In this document: positions 7,162-10,197 of the stretch, piece after piece
Position numbering within the stretch: the first letter of the stretch is position 1
Layout: the number at the start of each line of letters is the position of its first letter
Source of the DNA: Betaproteobacteria bacterium HGW-Betaproteobacteria-20
Lineage (GTDB): Bacteria > Pseudomonadota > Gammaproteobacteria > Burkholderiales > Methylophilaceae
Assembly (NCBI GenBank): GCA_002842195.1
Contig: PHCL01000022.1
Location: 1 to 10,197 of the forward strand
Direction: 5' to 3'
Length of the DNA: 10,197 nt
Made by a program: the position numbers and the translations under genes
The notes under the pieces: generated by a model
Seen by the model: only the letters and a program-made list of their open reading frames with translations
Told to the model about the DNA's origin: nothing
The model's database searches: none

Positions 7162-7548
7162 ATGAACGGTTTTAATAAAAATCCCACTCAAAATCTCTGC
7201 CCATGTGAAAGCAGCAAACCATACAACGCTTGCTGCGAGCCGTACCATAACGGATTAGCCGCGCCAACCGCCGAGGCGCTTATGCGCTCTCGCTACACCG
7301 CTTTTGTACTGGGGCTAGAGGAATATCTGTTACATACATGGCATCCCGACACCCGTCCTGATGCACTAAACCTAACCGAAGACCCGCCAACCAAATGGCT
7401 GGGCTTGCAAGTAAAACGTGCTGAAAACACCGGCGAAACAACCGCAACAGTAGAGTTTATCGCACGCTATAAAGTGACAGGAAAAGCCGAACGACTGCAT
7501 GAACTAAGCCAGTTTATTCGTATGGAAAACCGCTGGTATTATTTATAG
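7162..7548 (+). CDS. ychJ: YchJ/UPF0225-family SEC-C motif protein
   Basis: The 128 residues begin with a SEC-C zinc-binding motif: C13 and C15 in LCPCESSKPYNACCEPYH, with C24 and C25 completing the four ligands. The remainder (AEALMRSRYTAFVLGLEEYL, and later FIARYKVTG) resembles the NTF2-like YchJ middle domain. Function in the family is not established; SEC-C motifs in SecA bind zinc and SecB or ribosomes, which hints at a protein-handling role only. E. coli YchJ is longer and has a second, C-terminal SEC-C motif; here only the N-terminal one is present. ATG 7162 has AAGGG six bases upstream. A GTG at 7111 in frame would overlap prfC and lacks support. Confidence 0.85.
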   Translation: MNGFNKNPTQNLCPCESSKPYNACCEPYHNGLAAPTAEALMRSRYTAFVLGLEEYLLHTWHPDTRPDALNLTEDPPTKWLGLQVKRAENTGETTATVEFIARYKVTGKAERLHELSQFIRMENRWYYL

Positions 7549-7620
7549 CTAATCCCAAAAACAATGTCATGCTACACAAAGAAAATTGGCAGTGATGTAG
7601 CAAAGGTCTGCATGTAGAAG

Positions 7621-8007
7621 CTATTTTTGGGCTGAATTTTGACGTAACCAACCCGCAAAATCAGCTTCATCAATATCGCCAGCTGCAACCGCGAGCATGG
7701 TTAAAGTTGCGTCTACCTGTGTAGCTTTTAGTTTATATCCGTTCAACCCTAAAAACACACCTATAGAAAGAAATGCCACACGTTTATTACCATCGACAAA
7801 AGCATGATTTTTAGCAAGTCCAAGCCCGTATGCCGCAGCTAAGTCTGCATAATCAGGATTACCGTACATTGCTAGATTTGGCGCACGATTTAATGCGGAA
7901 TCCAATAAACCCTCATCACGCACGCCCGATGCGCCGCCATGAGCAACCAAGCTCTCATCATGCAGCATAATTAAAAGCTGCTTATCTATCCAGCGCCACT
8001 GAGTCAT
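7621..8007 (-). CDS. doc: Doc (death-on-curing) family toxin of a type II toxin-antitoxin pair
   Basis: Doc proteins are Fic-fold toxins; phage P1 Doc phosphorylates EF-Tu and halts translation. The 128 residues match P1 Doc (126). The active-site loop HAFVDGNKR is at 68-76, with H68, D72, K75 and R76. Lysine at the position where Fic AMP-transferases have the second glycine of HxFxxGNGR marks it as Doc-like rather than an AMPylator. The start (M-T-Q-W-R-W-I-D) lies 18 bp after the antitoxin stop, with GAGAG about 12 bases upstream, so antitoxin comes first in the operon. Inverted bases CCCAAAAA/TTTTTGGG (7554-7561 and 7624-7631) flank its 3' end but are too far apart to be a clear terminator. 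The actual target was not determined. Confidence 0.9.
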   Translation of the reverse strand: MTQWRWIDKQLLIMLHDESLVAHGGASGVRDEGLLDSALNRAPNLAMYGNPDYADLAAAYGLGLAKNHAFVDGNKRVAFLSIGVFLGLNGYKLKATQVDATLTMLAVAAGDIDEADFAGWLRQNSAQK

Positions 8008-8025
8008 TTTTACAAAACTACTCTC

Positions 8026-8250
8026 TTACTTTGCCAACTCGTTAAAAGTATCGCGATACTCTCGCATAAATTCACGACCAATCTCAAGCTGTTCTTTAAA
8101 ATTAGGATTATGTGGCGTAATGGTTGCTGCGCCCGGCGCATCAGTTAAAAACACGGTATCGCCTTTTTCTAATTTAAGGCGTGCCAGCACTTCTTTAGGC
8201 AAAATCAGACCTACCGAATTGCCTATTTGAGTTAATTTTAAAGTGTGCAT
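8026..8250 (-). CDS. AbrB/MazE/SpoVT-type antitoxin
   Basis: The 74 residues open with LKLTQIGNSVGLILPKEVLA and LKLEKGDTVFL, the classic swapped-hairpin SpoVT-AbrB DNA-binding domain (residues about 3-40). The C-terminal tail (FKEQLEIGREFMREYRDTFN) is charged, helical and likely to bind and neutralise the toxin. The pairing with Doc is notable because P1 Doc is neutralised by Phd, which has a different fold. GAGG eight bases before the ATG is the ribosome site. The promoter overlaps a perfect palindrome, as expected for autoregulation. There is no sign of truncation. Confidence 0.88.
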   Translation of the reverse strand: MHTLKLTQIGNSVGLILPKEVLARLKLEKGDTVFLTDAPGAATITPHNPNFKEQLEIGREFMREYRDTFNELAK

Positions 8251-8269
8251 TGAGTAACCTCAGATTTAA

Positions 8270-8297
8270 GTTATAACAATTGTTATAATATATCCAA
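8270..8297 (-). promoter_or_regulatory. Antitoxin-toxin promoter with overlapping palindromic operator
   Basis: On the minus strand TTGGAT (plus 8292-8297) and TATAAC (plus 8270-8275) are 16 bp apart and 20 bp before the antitoxin ATG. Overlapping them, TTATAACAA and TTGTTATAA form an 18-bp perfect palindrome at 8271-8288. This fits an AbrB/MazE-type dimer repressing its own operon by blocking RNA polymerase. Confidence 0.65.
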
Positions 8298-8301
8298 TTT
8301 T

Positions 8302-8448
8302 GTAGGAGTGCAATTTATTAACAGCACTTGCCAGTTTACTGGCTTAGTGTTGGTTATCAGTTTTCTCTGATTGTGCGAAAGAAACTGGTGAGAGTGAATC
8401 TGGTGGAATTAGATCAGGTGATCTTCGCGCAATAAATTGCGCTCCTAC
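8302..8448. repeat. MITE-like element with 18-bp terminal inverted repeats
   Basis: GTAGGAGTGCAATTTATT (8302-8319) and AATAAATTGCGCTCCTAC (8431-8448) are inverted repeats with 17 of 18 positions matching. The 147 bp between the antitoxin promoter and the intI 3' end hold no ORF. The right end is itself a hairpin, GCGCAAT-AA-ATTGCGC (8427-8442), so each end may be a separate palindromic repeat of the GTAGGAGCGCAATTTATTGC type. No convincing target-site duplication flanks it. Confidence 0.6.
8320..8369 (+). repeat. Double-hairpin insert, copy B
   Basis: GCCAGT-TT-ACTGGC then ATCAG-TTTTCT-CTGAT (the last two stem bases reach into the flank) are the same two hairpins, in the same order, as copy A at 2922-2976 read on the minus strand. 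ATT borders it on both sides (8317-8319, 8370-8372). Removing it and one ATT joins GTAGGAGTGCAATTTATT to GTGCGAAAG, which resembles the uninterrupted repeat at the right end (GTAGGAGCGCAATTTATT then GCGCGAAG). Confidence 0.7.
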
Positions 8449-8457
8449 CCTAACCTA

Positions 8458-9441
8458 TCACAACACATCCAGCGGGCTACTTACACCCCGCCCACCCTTA
8501 TTCAAAACATGCGTATATATCATGGTAGTGCTTACGTCACTATGGCCTAACAACTCCTGAACTGTGCGGATATCATAACCACCCTCTAGCAAATGCGTAG
8601 CAAAACTATGGCGAAGCGTGTGTGGCGTTGCCAACTTGGTAATACCGCTCAAATTAACCGCTTTTTTAACCGCACGTTGCACCGTTTTTTCATCTGCATG
8701 ATGACGCCGCACCTTATTAGAACGTGGATCAACCGATAACTTAATGAACGGAAACACATACTGCCAAGCCCATGCCTTACCACCACTGGGGTATTTTCTA
8801 TCTAACGCCATTGGCATAAACACATCGCCATAGCCAGCGCTTAAATCTTCATTATGCAAAGCCTGCACTTTTAATAAATGCTGTTTTAACGGCTCAACTA
8901 AACTAACAGGCAACATCGTTACCCTATCTTTAAAGCCTTTACCTTCGCGCACCAAAATCTCACGTCGCGCTAAATCCACATCTTTAACACGCAATCGCAA
9001 GCACTCCATTACCCGCAAACCACTACCATAAAGCAAACTGGCAATAAGCCACATAGTGCCATCCAAACGGTTAAGCATTGCCTGAACCTCTTCTTTTGTC
9101 AGCACAACTGGCATACGTTTTGACACTTTCGCCTGTGTGACATTATCTAACCAAGGCAACTCAATACCCAACACCTCTTTGTACAAAAATAACAAAGCAC
9201 TTTTGGCTTGATTTTGTGTGCTTGCCGAAACATTACGTGAAACTGCTAAAAAACTTAAAAAACCCTCAACTTGCTCCGAGCTCATTTCTTTAGGGTGACG
9301 CTTGCCATGATACAAAATATAGCGTTTAATCCAGTCTACATAGGCCTGTTCTGTACGACGGCTATAATGTTTAACCCGAATACGCGCCACCACTTGATCC
9401 AATAGTTTTGGCTCGGCATTTGCTACAGGTGTGTTTGTCAT
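8458..9441 (-). CDS. intI: Integron integrase (IntI-type tyrosine recombinase)
   Basis: IntI recombines attI with folded single-stranded attC sites to capture and shuffle gene cassettes. The 327 residues (IntI1 has 337) carry an N-terminal SAM-like core-binding domain (about 13-100). The catalytic set is R143 ([13 protein letters not shown]), K171, H274 and R277 ([14 protein letters not shown]), H300 ([10 protein letters not shown]) and nucleophile Y309. The extra region unique to integron integrases lies at about 204-250: [20 protein letters not shown] and [11 protein letters not shown], which separates it from XerC/XerD. The C-terminus GVSSPLDVL is typical. AGGTGA seven bases before the ATG supports the start. 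It faces away from the cassettes, as is standard. It appears intact, so cassette capture may still occur. Confidence 0.96.
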   Translation of the reverse strand: MTNTPVANAEPKLLDQVVARIRVKHYSRRTEQAYVDWIKRYILYHGKRHPKEMSSEQVEGFLSFLAVSRNVSASTQNQAKSALLFLYKEVLGIELPWLDNVTQAKVSKRMPVVLTKEEVQAMLNRLDGTMWLIASLLYGSGLRVMECLRLRVKDVDLARREILVREGKGFKDRVTMLPVSLVEPLKQHLLKVQALHNEDLSAGYGDVFMPMALDRKYPSGGKAWAWQYVFPFIKLSVDPRSNKVRRHHADEKTVQRAVKKAVNLSGITKLATPHTLRHSFATHLLEGGYDIRTVQELLGHSDVSTTMIYTHVLNKGGRGVSSPLDVL

Positions 9442-9488
9442 ATTAAATTCACCTAATAATTGGTGTAATAAAAATTAACTAATGATTG

Positions 9489-9516
9489 ATTTTATTATGT
9501 ATTTAAAATATTACAA
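9489..9516 (-). promoter_or_regulatory. Putative intI promoter
   Basis: On the minus strand TTGTAA (plus 9511-9516) and TAAAAT (plus 9489-9494) are 16 bp apart, about 48 bp before the intI ATG. The region is very A/T-rich, so chance matches are likely. I see no LexA-type box. Confidence 0.35.
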
Positions 9517-9520
9517 TAAA

Positions 9521-9579
9521 TTAGACCCCTGCCCTACTAAATTTTTAGGGACGGATTTGGTGTCTACTTTACGTTGGGC
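9521..9579 (+). other. attI: Putative attI recombination site
   Basis: The first GTTRRRY core in the intI-proximal region is G-TTGGGC at 9573-9579; crossover is expected after G9573. The 15 bases ACTTTACGTTGGGCA here recur exactly at the attC end of cassette 1, as expected where a cassette joins attI. Upstream, CCCTA and TAGGG enclose a small inverted repeat (9532-9550). The outer limit of attI cannot be set from sequence. Confidence 0.65.
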
Positions 9580-10029
9580 AGCGAACCCCACGCAGCTTGA
9601 TACTTTACGAATTGGGGACGAGAAATATATTGGAATGAAATTCAAAAAAGCGTCAATGGCCGTTTACATTGCAATAGTTTCAATTACTGTTGCTGGTTGT
9701 GCCACCACCGGAACCGATGGAATAGTGCCAATAGGTCCAGATATGTATATGGTTGGTGGTCACGGAAAATTCACAGATTTTTCAGGCAGCGCGGTGAAGG
9801 CAAGGTTCTACCAAGATGCATCCAAGTTTTGCTCAGAAAAAAATAGGGTAATGCTGCCTATTAATAGCACGGCGCAAGACTCGGCTTATGCAACATATGC
9901 TTCTGCTGAAATACAATTCCGTTGTGTGCCTTCTGATGACCCTAGGCTGCCAAAATAAATGGAAAGAAATGCCCAACCCGGCGTTCGAGCGGGACTCGCC
10001 CAGAAGCGGGCGACCCCCTCAACTTTACG
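9574..10029 (+). mobile_element. Integron gene cassette 1
   Basis: This 456-bp unit runs from TTGGGC after the attI crossover to TTTACG before the next TTGGGC. It holds one ORF (9635-9958) in the standard orientation, away from intI, and an attC at its 3' end. The ORF fills most of the unit, as is usual for cassettes. Confidence 0.85.
9635..9958 (+). CDS. Cassette-encoded small lipoprotein of unknown function
   Basis: The 107 residues start MKFKKASMAVYIAIVSITV with a charged n-region, a hydrophobic h-region and lipobox V-A-G-C, giving lipidated C22. It is thus probably anchored to a membrane of the envelope after signal peptidase II. The mature part (DMYMVGGHGKFTDFSGSAVK, then FCSEKNRVMLPINST and AEIQFRC) contains two further cysteines that could form a disulfide. 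I recall similar uncharacterised lipoproteins in integron cassettes but can name no family or function. The frame is open back to 9482, but that stretch crosses the attI/cassette junction at 9573/9574, so the start inside the cassette is chosen. The ribosome site is weak (GAG 12 bases or GGA 0-1 bases upstream). Confidence 0.8.
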   Translation: MKFKKASMAVYIAIVSITVAGCATTGTDGIVPIGPDMYMVGGHGKFTDFSGSAVKARFYQDASKFCSEKNRVMLPINSTAQDSAYATYASAEIQFRCVPSDDPRLPK

Positions 10030-10035
10030 TTGGGC
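9971..10035 (+). other. attC: attC site of cassette 1
   Basis: R'' GCCCAAC (9971-9977) pairs with R' GTTGGGC (10029-10035). L'' GTTCGAG (9983-9989) pairs with L' CTCAAC (10018-10023), leaving C9986 unpaired; this is the extrahelical base that sets strand choice in known attC sites. Both spacers are five bases (CCGGC and TTTAC). The apex closes with TCGCCC-AGAAGC-GGGCGA. All hallmark parts are present in 65 bp. Confidence 0.92.
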
Positions 10036-10073
10036 ATTTTAAGTCCAGCATTTTCACCTAAGGGAAATATCGA

Positions 10074-10197
10074 ATGAACCGCTTACTAATTACTTTATTA
10101 GCAAGCGTAGCCTCGATGAAGTGTAACGGAATCGAGGATTTCTATCTGACAACAATCCTCGATTCCACTGCATTACATCGAGGCTACTTGCTTATAT
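10074..10197 (+). CDS. Start of the cassette 2 ORF, invaded by a REP-like palindrome (cut by window edge)
   Basis: The ATG has AAGGGA eight bases upstream and lies 44 bp after the cassette 2 boundary (10029/10030), a typical position. It encodes M-N-R-L-L-I-T-L-L-A, the look of a signal peptide. From the next codons the reading frame runs through the REP-like palindrome (10100-10192) without a stop, giving residues such as SMKCNGIEDFYL and DSTALHRGYLL that are simply the translated repeat. The frame is open to the window end. Either the repeat inserted in frame into a secreted protein's gene, or the true coding sequence is disrupted. No function can be given. Confidence 0.5.
   Translation, partial: MNRLLITLLASVASMKCNGIEDFYLTTILDSTALHRGYLLI
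10100..10192. repeat. REP-like palindrome, copy 3
   Basis: The arms AGCAAGCGTAGCCTCGATG and CATCGAGGCTACTTGCT, then GGAATCGAGGATT and AATCCTCGATTCC, match copies 1 and 2. The loop (TCTATCTGACAAC) is unrelated to theirs. As in copy 2, the middle segments pair poorly across the element, and each half can fold alone (CCTCGAT...ATCGAGG). The arms are better preserved than in copies 1 and 2. Confidence 0.88.

Noticed and set aside
7554..7631. CCCAAAAA/TTTTTGGG and TGCTACA/TGTAGCA pairs as a bidirectional terminator between ychJ and doc
   Set aside because: The first arms are over 60 bp apart and the second pair has only 7-bp arms with a 19-bp loop and no T-run; neither is convincing.
7621..8007. 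Fic-type AMP-transferase
   Set aside because: The loop is HAFVDGNKR with lysine where AMPylating Fic proteins have glycine, and length and operon fit Doc.
8458..9441. XerC/XerD or phage integrase
   Set aside because: The integron-specific insert ([26 protein letters not shown]) and the adjoining attC identify IntI.
9482..9634. Longer start for the cassette lipoprotein
   Set aside because: It would cross the attI/cassette junction and bury the lipoprotein signal peptide internally.

Overview
The window reads as ordinary proteobacterial chromosome of moderate G+C with an integron at its right-hand end. Protein character (GlnE, Acs, RF3, CbpA/CbpM, YchJ-type SEC-C protein) suggests a betaproteobacterium, perhaps a methylotroph-like or other Nitrosomonadales member. 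That placement is from recalled family resemblance only and is tentative.

Layout, left to right. (1) Positions 1-775, minus: N-terminal part of glnE, cut by the window edge, divergent from acs (877-2853, plus), acetyl-CoA synthetase. (2) 2854-3195: a gene-free stretch between convergent acs and cbpM holding two tandem palindromic REP-like elements, the first interrupted by a small double-hairpin insert. (3) 3196-4427, minus: cbpA-cbpM chaperone operon with an ATGA overlap. (4) 4428-4904: non-coding, with a likely cbpA promoter, a decayed 3' end of an IS30-family transposase, and a strong rightward terminator-like hairpin with no gene before it. (5) 4905-7548, plus: an unrecognised 174-residue protein, prfC (RF3), whose start codon abuts a perfect 12-bp inverted repeat, and a YchJ/UPF0225-type SEC-C protein. 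(6) 7621-8250, minus: a toxin-antitoxin pair, AbrB/MazE-like antitoxin plus Doc-type toxin, with an 18-bp perfect palindrome as probable operator. (7) 8302-8448: a MITE-like element with 18-bp terminal inverted repeats carrying a second copy of the double-hairpin insert. (8) 8458-10197: an integron: intI (minus), a putative attI, a first gene cassette (9574-10029) with a small lipoprotein and a textbook attC, and the start of a second cassette whose ORF is occupied by a third REP-like palindrome.

The housekeeping genes cover nitrogen signalling, acetate activation, protein folding and translation termination and are not obviously linked in function. The unusual content is the layer of small structured repeats. 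In particular, a roughly 50-bp double-hairpin module occurs twice, each time apparently inserted inside a different, older palindromic repeat. The integron platform is the other accessory feature; its two cassette ORFs have no function I can assign.
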